Assembly: GCA_002705795.1 (NCBI GenBank) | Contig: PAHG01000012.1 | Span: 26,397-59,479, forward strand | Reading direction: 5' to 3' | DNA length: 33,083 bases | Origin: Gammaproteobacteria bacterium | GTDB lineage: Bacteria; Pseudomonadota; Gammaproteobacteria; Pseudomonadales; Litorivicinaceae | In this document: positions 18,895 to 26,717 of the stretch, in pieces | Numbering within the stretch: position 1 is the stretch's first letter | How the letters are laid out: every line of letters begins with the position of its first letter | Notes under the pieces: generated by a model | The model's input: only the letters and a program-made list of their open reading frames with translations | The model's database searches: none | What the model was told of the DNA's origin: nothing | Program-made: the position numbers and the translations under genes

Positions 18895-18927
18895 AAACTC
18901 GTAAACTGTCAGGGACAAAGGAGCATC

Positions 18928-20256
18928 ATGGCTACGCTACTTCTCGTTACAGACGAAGCTATTGTTCGCAAATCAATTCAAATGGGCCTCGAACAGCAAG
19001 GGCACCAAATTCTGTCTGCCAAATCACTTAAAGAAGTTATGGCGGGTAGTTTTGATGTCGATTGCGTCATTAGCGAGCATTGGCTACCCGATGGGTCAGG
19101 CATTGATTTGATTTCGCATTTCAAACCAATTCCTCTAATTCTTTTAGTCGGGCAAGTATCGCTACAGGCCGGTATTATCGCGATGCGTAAAGGGGCATTC
19201 GACTGTTTCACAAAACCCGTCGACCACCAAGATCTGTTCCGCGCTATAGAAAAAGCTTCAGCAGACTGTCCTACCAGCAAAGACAACGCCATGATTGGAG
19301 AATGCGATGTAATGCTTAAGCTTAAAAAGCAAATAGTACGGGTCGCTCCTCTGGATACTACAATTCTTATTGGAGGTGAGTCAGGTACGGGCAAAGAGCT
19401 TGTTGCGCAATCCATTCATCAAATGTCCTCACGCACCGAGAAAGAAATGATTTCAGTGAACTGTGCGGCAATCCCGGAGTCTCTCATTGAAGCCGAACTG
19501 TTTGGCCACGTAAAAGGCGCATTTACAGGCGCGACTCATGACCGGGCTGGTTTAATCGAAACCGCCGACGGTTCTACATTATTTCTAGATGAAATTGGCG
19601 AACTTCCATTGGAGGCTCAGTCAAGATTACTTAGAGTGCTTCAGGAGGGAGAGATCCGCCGAGTAGGGAGTACGGATCGAACATATGTCGACGTTCGACT
19701 CGTCGCTGCCACACATCGTAACCTCCTGGAAATGGTCTCCAAAGGACTTTTTCGTGAAGATTTATACTACCGGCTTAATGTAATCGAGCTCAGATGTCCG
19801 CCACTCAAAGAGCGCGGCAAAGATATTGAAATGCTGGCAGATGCTTTCCTTGACCGCTTGAAGCAACAAATGAATCGACCAGAGCTTAAGTTTAGTAGCA
19901 ACGCAAGGGCGGCTATTGATGGTCATAGCTGGCCCGGTAACGTTCGAGAGCTGGGAAATGTGATTGAACGGGCTGTCGTTCTCTGTGAGGGCCCTCTCAT
20001 TGATCACTTAGACCTTGGGCTCCCGAACACGATAAACCAAGGGCACGAGTTCTCCGCTGGTGAGCAACGATCCCAGGGTCGTGCACAGCCTACGATGTCA
20101 CTTGAAGACTACTTTCAGCACTTCGTTCTATCCCATGAAGAACATATGAGCGAAACGGAGCTAGCCAAGCGATTGGGCATCAGTCGAAAGAGTCTGTGGG
20201 AACGTAGGAACCGACTTAAAATTCCGCGGCGCAAAGACGATCAATCGAATTTGTAA
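18928..20256 (+). CDS. cbrB: CbrB-type sigma-54-dependent activator with degenerate receiver domain
   Basis: This 442-residue protein has an N-terminal receiver (1-110), a sigma-54 AAA+ domain (about 122-350) and a Fis-type HTH at the C-terminus. The AAA+ part is intact: Walker A GESGTGKE, the GAFTGA loop at 197-202, Walker B LFLDEIGE, and arginine-finger region FREDLYYRLNV. The C-terminal LEDYFQHFVL plus LGISRKSLWERRNRLKIPRRK matches Pseudomonas CbrB as I recall it, as does the place between gluQ and pcnB. The receiver is altered. The acidic pair reads VTDE, the acceptor Asp is Glu50 (VISEHWLPDGSG), and the switch Thr is Val74, while Lys96 remains. It is probably not phosphorylated in the normal way. 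GGAG precedes the ATG. No cbrA lies beside it. Confidence 0.93.
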   Translation: MATLLLVTDEAIVRKSIQMGLEQQGHQILSAKSLKEVMAGSFDVDCVISEHWLPDGSGIDLISHFKPIPLILLVGQVSLQAGIIAMRKGAFDCFTKPVDHQDLFRAIEKASADCPTSKDNAMIGECDVMLKLKKQIVRVAPLDTTILIGGESGTGKELVAQSIHQMSSRTEKEMISVNCAAIPESLIEAELFGHVKGAFTGATHDRAGLIETADGSTLFLDEIGELPLEAQSRLLRVLQEGEIRRVGSTDRTYVDVRLVAATHRNLLEMVSKGLFREDLYYRLNVIELRCPPLKERGKDIEMLADAFLDRLKQQMNRPELKFSSNARAAIDGHSWPGNVRELGNVIERAVVLCEGPLIDHLDLGLPNTINQGHEFSAGEQRSQGRAQPTMSLEDYFQHFVLSHEEHMSETELAKRLGISRKSLWERRNRLKIPRRKDDQSNL

Positions 20257-20290
20257 CAAGCTAATGTTACAAAAAGTAACTAATAGTAAC
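20251..20290 (+). promoter_or_regulatory. Cluster of GTTAC/GTAAC boxes, putative CbrB upstream activating sites
   Basis: TTGTAAC and GTTACAA form a perfect 7-bp dyad with an 8-bp spacer that begins at the cbrB stop, and two further GTAAC boxes follow at 20276 and 20286. From memory, Pseudomonas CbrB sites use TGTTAC and GTAACA half-sites about 14 bp apart; here TGTTAC (20265) and GTAAC (20286) are 15 bp apart. The cluster lies about 120 bp upstream of the -24 element, a normal enhancer distance for an NtrC-type activator. T6 after the last box means a weak intrinsic terminator for cbrB is an alternative or additional role. Confidence 0.55.
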
Positions 20291-20359
20291 TTTTTTGCTC
20301 CGAAATATCTAAACACTACGTCTAACTGAATTGCCCCAGCGCCCTAGAAAATCATTTTA

Positions 20360-20372
20360 AATCAGGTATTTA
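20360..20372 (+). promoter_or_regulatory. IHF-like site between activator boxes and -24/-12 promoter
   Basis: AATCAGGTATTTA matches the IHF consensus WATCAANNNNTTR with one mismatch (G for the final A of the first block). It lies in AT-rich DNA between the putative enhancer boxes and the -24 element, where IHF bends many sigma-54 promoters. Such short motifs arise by chance, so position carries most of the weight. Confidence 0.35.
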
Positions 20373-20389
20373 TTCCAATTAAGCCAATT

Positions 20390-20405
20390 TGGCACAGCAT
20401 GTGCA
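20390..20405 (+). promoter_or_regulatory. Sigma-54 (-24/-12) promoter
   Basis: TGGCACAGCATGTGCA has GG (20391-20392) and GC (20403-20404) exactly 10 bp apart, the invariant spacing for RpoN promoters. TGGCAC is a full -24 match, and the -12 part reads GTGC instead of TTGC. It predicts transcription from about 20415. It sits directly downstream of a gene for a sigma-54 activator and upstream of a non-coding, terminator-ended interval. Confidence 0.8.
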
Positions 20406-20415
20406 ACCTAAATTG

Positions 20416-20685
20416 GTGTTCGGGATAAGACCAATAAAAAAGAACGCTGCCAGCGAAAAAAATAACAAGATAGCTGGACAAGATTACGGTTCACTGTGAG
20501 AACTTAGGTTCATGGGAGCAGGATTGCTTCCCCAGGCCGATAAAAATAACAATGCGAAAGCTGAGGCCTTGGTTGCACGAATGCAACTTGAAGTTGAGAT
20601 TGCACACTGAAAGGTAATTTTTAGATGCTCGGACAATAAATATAAATGACGAGCAATTATATAGAGGGGCGAAAGCCCCTTTTTT
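20416..20685 (+). ncRNA. crcZ: CrcZ-like Hfq/Crc-sequestering small RNA
   Basis: No credible protein lies between cbrB and pcnB. The interval downstream of the -24/-12 promoter is a structured A-rich RNA of about 270 nt. In Pseudomonas the same spot holds CrcZ, which titrates Hfq/Crc through AAnAAnAA motifs and relieves catabolite repression. Perfect AAnAAnAA motifs occur at about 20433, 20461 and 20545 (AATAAAAA, AATAACAA twice), with a degenerate one near 20635. Hairpins frame them: CCAGC/GCTGG (20450/20473) and TGCTCG/CGAGCA (20626/20650) each hold an A-rich 18-nt loop, and CCAGGCC/GGCCTTGG holds the third. GTTGCA-CGAA-TGCAAC is a plain hairpin. It ends at the terminator at 20665. It is shorter than P. 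aeruginosa CrcZ (about 400 nt). The identity is inferred from position, promoter and motifs. Confidence 0.8.
20665..20685 (+). terminator. Rho-independent terminator of the CrcZ-like RNA
   Basis: AGGGGC-GAAA-GCCCCT forms a perfect 6-bp stem capped by a GNRA tetraloop, followed at once by six T. It ends the non-coding interval 50 bp before pcnB and should separate the small RNA from the pcnB-folK-panBC transcript. Confidence 0.93.
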
Positions 20686-20697
20686 ATTTCTCGGCTC

Positions 20698-20713
20698 TGG
20701 TATCATTTGCGGG
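20698..20713 (+). promoter_or_regulatory. Candidate extended -10 promoter for pcnB
   Basis: TGGTATCAT just after the small-RNA terminator fits an extended -10 element and would start transcription near 20713, 22 bp before the pcnB TTG. No good -35 is seen. Its position between a strong terminator and the first gene of the next operon makes a promoter here necessary unless there is readthrough. Confidence 0.4.
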
Positions 20714-20734
20714 TTATGCGAGTGGAGCCCTCTT

Positions 20735-22066
20735 TTGTTTTCGGTGTTTAAAAAGAAACCTTCCATCACTGGTATCGAGGTATTCAAAGACGTAATCTCT
20801 CAGGAATATCACGGCATTAATCACCGGGACCTCTCGCATGGGAGTCTCCGCGTTATCGAAATCCTCCAGCGGTCCGGTCATGAAGCCTATTTAGTGGGAG
20901 GGGGAATAAGAGACTTACTGCTGGGAAAAAATCCTAAAGACTTCGACGTCGCAACCAACGCTAAACCTGCTGAAATCCAAAAGCTATTTAGAAAGTCCCG
21001 CATCATCGGCCGCCGATTTCAAATTGTTCATGTCCGCATGGGGCCCGAAATCATCGAAGTAACGACGTTCAGAGGCGCCGCTGAAAACAGTCACAAGCGA
21101 CAAGCAAATGCTTCGGGGATGCTCGTTCGCGACAATGTCTTTGGATCAGTGGAAGATGACGCGGTTCGCCGTGACTTCACAATGAATGCACTCTATTACA
21201 ACCCCTCAAATAATGAGGTAATAGATTTCGTCGGAGGATACGATGATCTCGAAGATGGTGTAATTCGGATCATCGGTGATCCGGAAACGCGCTATCGAGA
21301 AGACCCAGTGCGCATGCTCAGAGCTGTGCGGTTTATTGGCAAGTTGGGGCTAAAGCTAGAGACTGAAACAGCCGAACCAATTCAGCGACTCGCCCCTCTA
21401 CTAAGAGACGTCTCTCCTTCCCGATTGTTTGATGAAATCCTGAAGTTACTTCAAGCGGGACATGGTCATTCAACATTTCCGCAGCTTTTAAAATATGACC
21501 TGTTGCGGCCTCTTTTTCCGCAATCTGAAGCTCTAATAACTGAAGCTGACAGTCTGCGCCATCGACGACTTATCGATCTAGCACTTTTAAATACAGATAC
21601 GCGACTAAACGAAGGTAAATCAGTCACCCCCGCTTTCTTATATGCGTCACTGCATTGGCCACAAGTTCAATATCGCTGGGTTGAACTGGAGAAGGAAGGG
21701 CACGGCCGGACACAAGCTCTAACGATAGCGTGCTCTGAAACGCTCGATTTTAATCAACAATTCATCGCCATACCCAAAAGATTCAGCATCACCATACGAG
21801 AGATATGGGAGATGCAGGTGAGGTTGGAAAAGCGACATGGCCGTCGCCCCGAATCGATCCTTGAACATCCAAGATTCCGCGCGGGTTATGACTTCTTGCT
21901 TTTACGAGAACGATCCGGAGAAATGCCGGGTGGTCTCGGCGAATGGTGGACTCAATACCAAATAGCCGATGAGGCCCAGCGTCGCGGTCTTATTGCAGCA
22001 GTCAATGACGGCGAACTAGAGCAGCCAAAACGCTACCCACGGAAAAAATCGAGGCAGCGTGACTAG
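20735..22066 (+). CDS. pcnB: Poly(A) polymerase I
   Basis: PcnB adds poly(A) tails to RNA 3' ends and so promotes decay of mRNA fragments and small RNAs. The 443-residue protein belongs to the class II nucleotidyltransferases: the signature LVGGGIRDLLLGKNPKDFDVAT with its catalytic aspartates, RRFQIVHV, then DAVRRDFTMNALYYNP and YREDPVRMLRAVRF. The C-terminal tail is rich in Arg and Lys (RYPRKKSRQRD), as in the family. The start is TTG with GGAG seven bases upstream; no in-frame ATG gives a sensible N-terminus. folK overlaps its end by 8 nt. Confidence 0.96.
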   Translation: MFSVFKKKPSITGIEVFKDVISQEYHGINHRDLSHGSLRVIEILQRSGHEAYLVGGGIRDLLLGKNPKDFDVATNAKPAEIQKLFRKSRIIGRRFQIVHVRMGPEIIEVTTFRGAAENSHKRQANASGMLVRDNVFGSVEDDAVRRDFTMNALYYNPSNNEVIDFVGGYDDLEDGVIRIIGDPETRYREDPVRMLRAVRFIGKLGLKLETETAEPIQRLAPLLRDVSPSRLFDEILKLLQAGHGHSTFPQLLKYDLLRPLFPQSEALITEADSLRHRRLIDLALLNTDTRLNEGKSVTPAFLYASLHWPQVQYRWVELEKEGHGRTQALTIACSETLDFNQQFIAIPKRFSITIREIWEMQVRLEKRHGRRPESILEHPRFRAGYDFLLLRERSGEMPGGLGEWWTQYQIADEAQRRGLIAAVNDGELEQPKRYPRKKSRQRD

Positions 22067-22532
22067 CCAGATTTTCCTGTCACTGGGCTCAAACCTCAAT
22101 GATCCTGTCTCCCAGATACAACGAGCTATTAAGACATTAGCTAGCTTGGTCAGCACGATCGAATGCGCACCACTCTATCATTCCAAACCACTCGGCCCGC
22201 AAGATCAGCCAGATTTCGTCAATACGGTAGTTTCCGGATATACAGATCTATCTCCAGAGGAGTTACTAATAACCATCAAAGGAATCGAACGGCAACAGTA
22301 CCGGGTGAAGACCAAACACTGGGGACCAAGGACAATCGACATAGATATCCTTTTTTATGGAAACATCCAAATAAAAACCCCCGACCTCACCATTCCCCAT
22401 AAAGAGCTTTTTAATCGCCCATTTGTGACAATCCCCCTCCTCGACTTAATCCCCGACGGAATCACGCCAACAGGTGACCAACTCAAACGAAACCGCTACG
22501 ATTCGACAGGTTTGGTTCGAATCGATACATAG
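22059..22532 (+). CDS. folK: 2-amino-4-hydroxy-6-hydroxymethyldihydropteridine pyrophosphokinase (HPPK)
   Basis: FolK transfers pyrophosphate from ATP to hydroxymethyl-dihydropterin in folate synthesis. The 157-residue protein has the family core: FLSLGSNLNDPVSQIQRAI, APLYHSKPLGPQDQPDFVN, and the signature WGPRTIDIDILFYG with the two magnesium-binding aspartates. The start is a GTG that overlaps the pcnB 3' end, the usual pcnB-folK coupling. The pairing with panB and panC groups folate and pantothenate synthesis; PanB uses a folate cofactor. Confidence 0.97.
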   Translation: MTSQIFLSLGSNLNDPVSQIQRAIKTLASLVSTIECAPLYHSKPLGPQDQPDFVNTVVSGYTDLSPEELLITIKGIERQQYRVKTKHWGPRTIDIDILFYGNIQIKTPDLTIPHKELFNRPFVTIPLLDLIPDGITPTGDQLKRNRYDSTGLVRIDT

Positions 22533-22542
22533 GAAATATACT

Positions 22543-23340
22543 GTGGTGCAAATTACCCTCAACACGTTGAAAAGACATCGGGCTGAAAACACTAAGTTCA
22601 GTGTGGTCACCGCATATGATGCCTGTTTTACACGCATCGCATCGGAGGCCGGCGTCGACGCAATCTTAGTCGGTGATTCGCTCGGCATGGTTCTCCAGGG
22701 GCACAAAAGCACACTTCCCGTAACGGTCGCAGATATTGCATACCACACCCAAAGCGTCGCAGCGGCCTCTACGCATTGCCTTATTGTCGCCGACATCCCT
22801 TTTATGGCATCAGCAACCACACAAGATGCAGTCGATTCCGCTCGCGAATTGATGCAAGCTGGAGCACATATCGTCAAAGTCGAAGGCGGAAGTAATCTCG
22901 CAGACTTAATTAAACTGTATCTAGATCAGGGTGTCGCTACATGCTGTCATCTCGGATTAACGCCACAATTCGTTAATCAATTTGGTGGATATCGCGTCCA
23001 AGGCAGAACAGATGAAGCCGCAAAACGACTCATTGATGCAGCAGCCACTCTCGATCAAGCTGGCACAGATGTAATTTTACTTGAATGTGTTCCTAATCAT
23101 GTCACAGATGCCATCATGAAAGTCACAACAGTGCCAGTAATTGGAATCGGAGCTGGTCCATCAACCACTGGACAGGTACTCGTAATGCATGACCTATTGG
23201 GTATCACACCAGGTAAATCGGCTCGGTTCGTCAAGAATTTCATGGAAACTGCTGATTCGATTCAGGACGCATTTAAATTATATGATCAGGCTGTCAAGAA
23301 TGGCTCTTTCCCCGCTGCGGAGCATTGCTTTGAAAATTGA
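22543..23340 (+). CDS. panB: 3-methyl-2-oxobutanoate hydroxymethyltransferase
   Basis: PanB moves a one-carbon unit from 5,10-methylene-THF to ketoisovalerate, giving ketopantoate, the first step to pantothenate. Of the 265 residues, SVVTAYDACFTRIASEAGVD, VGDSLGMVLQGH, VKVEGG and IGIGAGPSTTGQVLVMHDLLG mark the family. The ORF track starts inside folK at 22474. I choose the GTG at 22543, with AGGA eight bases upstream; a second GTG directly follows and is equally possible. The length agrees with E. coli (264). panC begins 10 bp downstream. Confidence 0.96.
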   Translation: MVQITLNTLKRHRAENTKFSVVTAYDACFTRIASEAGVDAILVGDSLGMVLQGHKSTLPVTVADIAYHTQSVAAASTHCLIVADIPFMASATTQDAVDSARELMQAGAHIVKVEGGSNLADLIKLYLDQGVATCCHLGLTPQFVNQFGGYRVQGRTDEAAKRLIDAAATLDQAGTDVILLECVPNHVTDAIMKVTTVPVIGIGAGPSTTGQVLVMHDLLGITPGKSARFVKNFMETADSIQDAFKLYDQAVKNGSFPAAEHCFEN

Positions 23341-23350
23341 TCAAACACCG

Positions 23351-24193
23351 ATGATTTTTAAAACTGTCGGTAACCTTGTTGAATTCCTCAGTAAGATACG
23401 TAGCCAAGGGAAAGCCGTTAGCTTCGTCCCTACAATGGGGAACCTGCATCAAGGACACCTCGATCTAGTTGATAAAGCCGCGGAGCTATCAAATATTGTT
23501 ATCGTCAGTATTTTTGTGAATCCAATGCAGTTCGGGCCGCATGAAGATTTTGACGCTTACCCAAGAACATTAGAATCAGACTGCAAATCGCTCGCAAATC
23601 GCCCTTGTGTTGCAGTGTTCGCGCCGACAGTTCGTGAGATATATCCAGAGGGAGTCAATACTGAAATCGATGTACCAAGCCTAACAACAATTTTATGTGG
23701 ACATCATCGGCCCGGACATTTCAAAGGTGTTGCCACAGTCGTTGCAAAGCTTTTGAATATCATAAAACCCGATGTCGCAGTCTTTGGAAATAAGGACTAC
23801 CAACAACTCCAAGTGATAAGAACCATGGTCGCTGATCTACTGATACCTGTGACCATTGTCGGCGCAGATACCACCCGAGAACCAAGTGGTTTAGCGATGA
23901 GTAGCCGAAATATGTATCTCTCTGCCGAGGAAAAAGAAACTGCCTCAATGCTTTATTCAACCCTGACAACTATCAGTGACGAACTACAAAATGGGACGCA
24001 AATTAGCGCTACGCTGAAATACGAAAAAGAGCGACTAGCGTCTGCTGGCTTCCTACTGGACTATTTAGAGATCAGGGACGCCGAAGACTTATCAAAATCT
24101 TATGTCGAAGCTGACTTTGCTGTCATCTTGGTAGCCGCAAAACTTGGCAGAGCGCGACTGATCGATAACCTTGTCGTCAATTTAAACCGATGA
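23351..24193 (+). CDS. panC: Pantothenate synthetase
   Basis: PanC condenses pantoate and beta-alanine using ATP. The 280-residue protein shows VPTMGNLHQGHLDLV with the HIGH-like motif, VSIFVNPMQFGP, RPGHFKGVATVVAKLLN, FGNKDYQQLQVI and the KMSKS-equivalent AMSSRNMYLS. The ORF-track start at 23189 is inside panB. The ATG at 23351 gives the usual N-terminus (MIFKTVGNLVEFL) but lacks a Shine-Dalgarno. A TTG at 23330 has GGAG seven bases upstream and would add seven residues while overlapping panB, so it is a real alternative. This is the last gene of the rightward block, convergent with pnp. Confidence 0.95.
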   Translation: MIFKTVGNLVEFLSKIRSQGKAVSFVPTMGNLHQGHLDLVDKAAELSNIVIVSIFVNPMQFGPHEDFDAYPRTLESDCKSLANRPCVAVFAPTVREIYPEGVNTEIDVPSLTTILCGHHRPGHFKGVATVVAKLLNIIKPDVAVFGNKDYQQLQVIRTMVADLLIPVTIVGADTTREPSGLAMSSRNMYLSAEEKETASMLYSTLTTISDELQNGTQISATLKYEKERLASAGFLLDYLEIRDAEDLSKSYVEADFAVILVAAKLGRARLIDNLVVNLNR

Positions 24194-24198
24194 AGCAA

Positions 24199-24223
24199 AA
24201 GGCCTCACAATCTGCAAGGCCTT
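24199..24223 (-). terminator. Terminator hairpin between panC and pnp, best fit for the pnp side
   Basis: AAGGCCT and AGGCCTT pair perfectly over 7 bp around an 11-nt loop. On the minus strand the stem is followed by TT then GC, giving a run of four T with the stem end; on the plus strand there is only a poor T run. It could serve both converging operons. A second perfect hairpin, GAGAAC-acc-GTTCTC, lies at 24243-24257 just after the pnp stop and has no T-tract. Confidence 0.6.
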
Positions 24224-24260
24224 GTATAAAGTCTAGGAGGATGAGAACACCGTTCTCGAG

Positions 24261-26336
24261 TTAGATATCTTTCATGGTGAGTTTTATTCGACCGCGTGCG
24301 TCAACATCTAGCACCTTGACTTTAACAACGTCACCGACCTTCATATAGTCTTCAACGTTCTCAACACGTTCCTCAGAAATCTGGCTAATATGGACCAAGC
24401 CGTCCTTTCCGGGAAGGATATTAACGAACGCACCAAAATCGACGATTCGCTCTACCTTACCCTTATACAAACCACCAATTTCCGCCTCGGCTGTGATTGC
24501 TTCGATCATCGAGATTGCTTTTTGGGCTTTTTCTTTAGTCTCTGCATATACACGCACTAAGCCATCATCATCGAGGTCGACTGTCGCGCCAGAGGTTTCA
24601 CAAATGTTACGGATCGTCGCACCACCTTTACCAATGACTTCACGAATTTTATCTGGATCAATACGGAAACTATAAGTGCGTGGTGCTGTGTCAGCGACCT
24701 CGTCACGTGCGCTATCGATCACTTTGTTCATCTCGCCAAGAATGTGTAAACGCGCTTCTTGCGCTTGAGCTAATGCGACTTGCATGATCTCTTCAGTGAT
24801 ACCCTGAATCTTGATGTCCATTTGAAGCGCCGTCACACCATCGGATGAACCAGCAACCTTGAAATCCATGTCTCCAAGATGGTCTTCATCACCTAAAATA
24901 TCTGTCAAAACGGCATAATCCTCATCTTCTTTTACAAGACCCATCGCGATACCAGCGACAGGTGTACGTAACGGGACGCCCGCATCCATTAGCGCCAACG
25001 ACGCACCACATACCGATGCCATTGATGAAGAACCATTTGATTCAGTGATCTCACTAACAACACGGATCGTGTATGGGAACGTCTCTTCATCAGGGAGCAT
25101 CGCGTAGACGCCGCGACGAGCTAAACGGCCATGACCAATTTCACGACGCTTAGGACCAGACATCATGCCGGCCTCGCCCACACAGTAGGGAGGGAAATTA
25201 TAATGCAGCATAAAGGTGTCTTTTTCGTCACCCATCAGACCGTCAACAAATTGTGCATCGCGTAGTGCCCCGAGAGTCGTCACAACGACTGCCTGCGTTT
25301 CACCGCGTGTGAATACAGCTGAGCCGTGTGCGCGCTTTAAAGTACCGACTTCGCAGTTAATGGGACGGACCGTTTTTTGGTCACGACCATCGATACGTGG
25401 CAACCCTTGAATTACACGGCTGCGAACGACGCTTTTCTCGACTTTACTAAAGAGCTCACCAACGGCTTCGGCGTTCTCGCCCTCAGCACCACCAAGCGCA
25501 GCGATCGCATCCGAGCGAATTTCACCCAATGCGTTATACCGAACCATTTTTTCAGAAATCTGGTACGCATCAACGATACGCGACTGATACTGCTCTTTGA
25601 GCTGAGAAAATAGTGCCTCATTAACTGTTGGTGCGTCCCATTCCCACGCGTCTTTACCAAACTTCTTGCCGAAGTCTCCAATCGCGTCAATCGCAACCTG
25701 GAACTCCTTGTGCGCGAACATAACAGCGGACAGCATCTGTCCTTCTGTCAGCTCATCTGCCTCAGACTCTACCATCAGTACAGCATCTTTCGTTCCCGCA
25801 ACCACCATGTCGAGCCGTGATTCAGACAGCTCGTCAAATGATGGATTCAACAAGTACTGGCCATCTTCAGAAAAACCGACACGTGCAACCCCTAGCGGGC
25901 CGTTGAATGGGATACCTGAAATTGCTAGCGCAGCTGATGCGCCAAGCATCGCCACGATATCTGAGTCATGTGTTTTAGAAGCCGACATCACCGTCAAAAC
26001 AACCTGAACTTCGTTCATGAAACCAGCTGGAAACAGTGGACGAATCGGACGGTCGATCAGACGCGAAGTCAGTGTCTCCTTCTCGGTTGGGCGACCTTCT
26101 CGCTTGAAGTAGCCTCCAGGAATCTTGCCTGCGGCGTATGTTTTTTCCTGATAGTGAACCGACAGTGGGAAGAAATTCTGGCCAGGCTTTGCATTTTTTG
26201 CCCCGACGACTGTCGCGAGAATTTGTGTCTCGCCCATTGATATTAAAACGGCACCTGTTGCCTGACGCGCGACCGATCCTGTCTCCAGCGTGACATCTTG
26301 CCCGCCAAACTCAAATTGTACTACTTGCTTTTCCAT
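24261..26336 (-). CDS. pnp: Polyribonucleotide nucleotidyltransferase (PNPase)
   Basis: PNPase degrades RNA 3' to 5' with phosphate and is part of the degradosome; it acts on tails made by poly(A) polymerase. The 691-residue protein contains two RNase PH domains, the catalytic one in the second half with [20 protein letters not shown]. It then has a KH domain ([16 protein letters not shown]) and an S1 domain ([20 protein letters not shown]). The length compares with 711 in E. coli. AGGA lies six bases before the ATG. The hairpins between rpsO and pnp correspond in place to the rpsO terminator and the RNase III site that controls pnp in E. coli. Confidence 0.98.
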   Translation of the reverse strand: MEKQVVQFEFGGQDVTLETGSVARQATGAVLISMGETQILATVVGAKNAKPGQNFFPLSVHYQEKTYAAGKIPGGYFKREGRPTEKETLTSRLIDRPIRPLFPAGFMNEVQVVLTVMSASKTHDSDIVAMLGASAALAISGIPFNGPLGVARVGFSEDGQYLLNPSFDELSESRLDMVVAGTKDAVLMVESEADELTEGQMLSAVMFAHKEFQVAIDAIGDFGKKFGKDAWEWDAPTVNEALFSQLKEQYQSRIVDAYQISEKMVRYNALGEIRSDAIAALGGAEGENAEAVGELFSKVEKSVVRSRVIQGLPRIDGRDQKTVRPINCEVGTLKRAHGSAVFTRGETQAVVVTTLGALRDAQFVDGLMGDEKDTFMLHYNFPPYCVGEAGMMSGPKRREIGHGRLARRGVYAMLPDEETFPYTIRVVSEITESNGSSSMASVCGASLALMDAGVPLRTPVAGIAMGLVKEDEDYAVLTDILGDEDHLGDMDFKVAGSSDGVTALQMDIKIQGITEEIMQVALAQAQEARLHILGEMNKVIDSARDEVADTAPRTYSFRIDPDKIREVIGKGGATIRNICETSGATVDLDDDGLVRVYAETKEKAQKAISMIEAITAEAEIGGLYKGKVERIVDFGAFVNILPGKDGLVHISQISEERVENVEDYMKVGDVVKVKVLDVDARGRIKLTMKDI

Positions 26337-26355
26337 TATTTCCTACTTCCGATAT

Positions 26356-26407
26356 GCCGGATCTGATCCGGCTAAAATGCGAAAACGGCCCCGAAGGGCC
26401 GTTTTCG
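26356..26407 (-). terminator. rpsO terminator hairpin plus second hairpin in the pnp leader
   Basis: On the minus strand, CGAAAACGGCCC-TTCG-GGGCCGTTTTCG (26380-26407) forms a perfect 12-bp stem with a very stable UUCG loop. It is followed by CATTTTAG, a weak T-tract typical of leaky terminators. Next, GCCGGAT and ATCCGGC (26356-26372) pair over 7 bp, ending about 20 bases before the pnp ATG. The pair fits partial termination after rpsO with readthrough into pnp and possible RNase III control, as known in E. coli. Function is inferred from position. Confidence 0.8.
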
Positions 26408-26418
26408 TTTTGGTCCGA

Positions 26419-26688
26419 TTAACGGCGAAGACCAAGTTCTTTGATCAATGCTGCGTAACGGCCCAGATCCCTCGACTTCAGATAGTCGAGAAGCTTACGA
26501 CGCTGATTAACCATCCGAATCAAACCGCGACGACTGTGGTGGTCATGAATGTTCTTTTTAAAGTGACTCTGAAGAGCTTCAATATTAGCAGTCAACAGGG
26601 CAACCTGAACTTCCGGTGAGCCTGTATCGTTATCGCCACGACCAAACTTCCCAACTATTTCAGCCTTCTTCTCTACTGATAAAGCCAT
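26419..26688 (-). CDS. rpsO: 30S ribosomal protein S15 (uS15)
   Basis: S15 is a primary 16S rRNA-binding protein that organises the platform of the 30S subunit. The 89 residues match the family length exactly, with [50 protein letters not shown] and the final KELGLRR region. TAGGAG precedes the ATG. In E. coli S15 represses its own mRNA through a pseudoknot at the ribosome binding site; I did not find a convincing equivalent in the 29-bp gap to truB. The gene sits between truB and pnp, the conserved order. Confidence 0.98.
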   Translation of the reverse strand: MALSVEKKAEIVGKFGRGDNDTGSPEVQVALLTANIEALQSHFKKNIHDHHSRRGLIRMVNQRRKLLDYLKSRDLGRYAALIKELGLRR

Positions 26689-26717
26689 TTTTTACTCCTA
26701 CGATGGCATGCCCGACC

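Noticed and set aside
20491-20787. 98-codon minus-strand ORF across the cbrB-pcnB gap
   Set aside because: It runs through several hairpins and the small-RNA terminator, its product resembles no protein I know, and it overlaps the start of pcnB. The plus-strand non-coding RNA explains the sequence better.
22511-22530. GGTTCGAATC, resembling a tRNA T-arm
   Set aside because: It lies in the last codons of folK, and no acceptor, D-arm or anticodon stem can be built around it.
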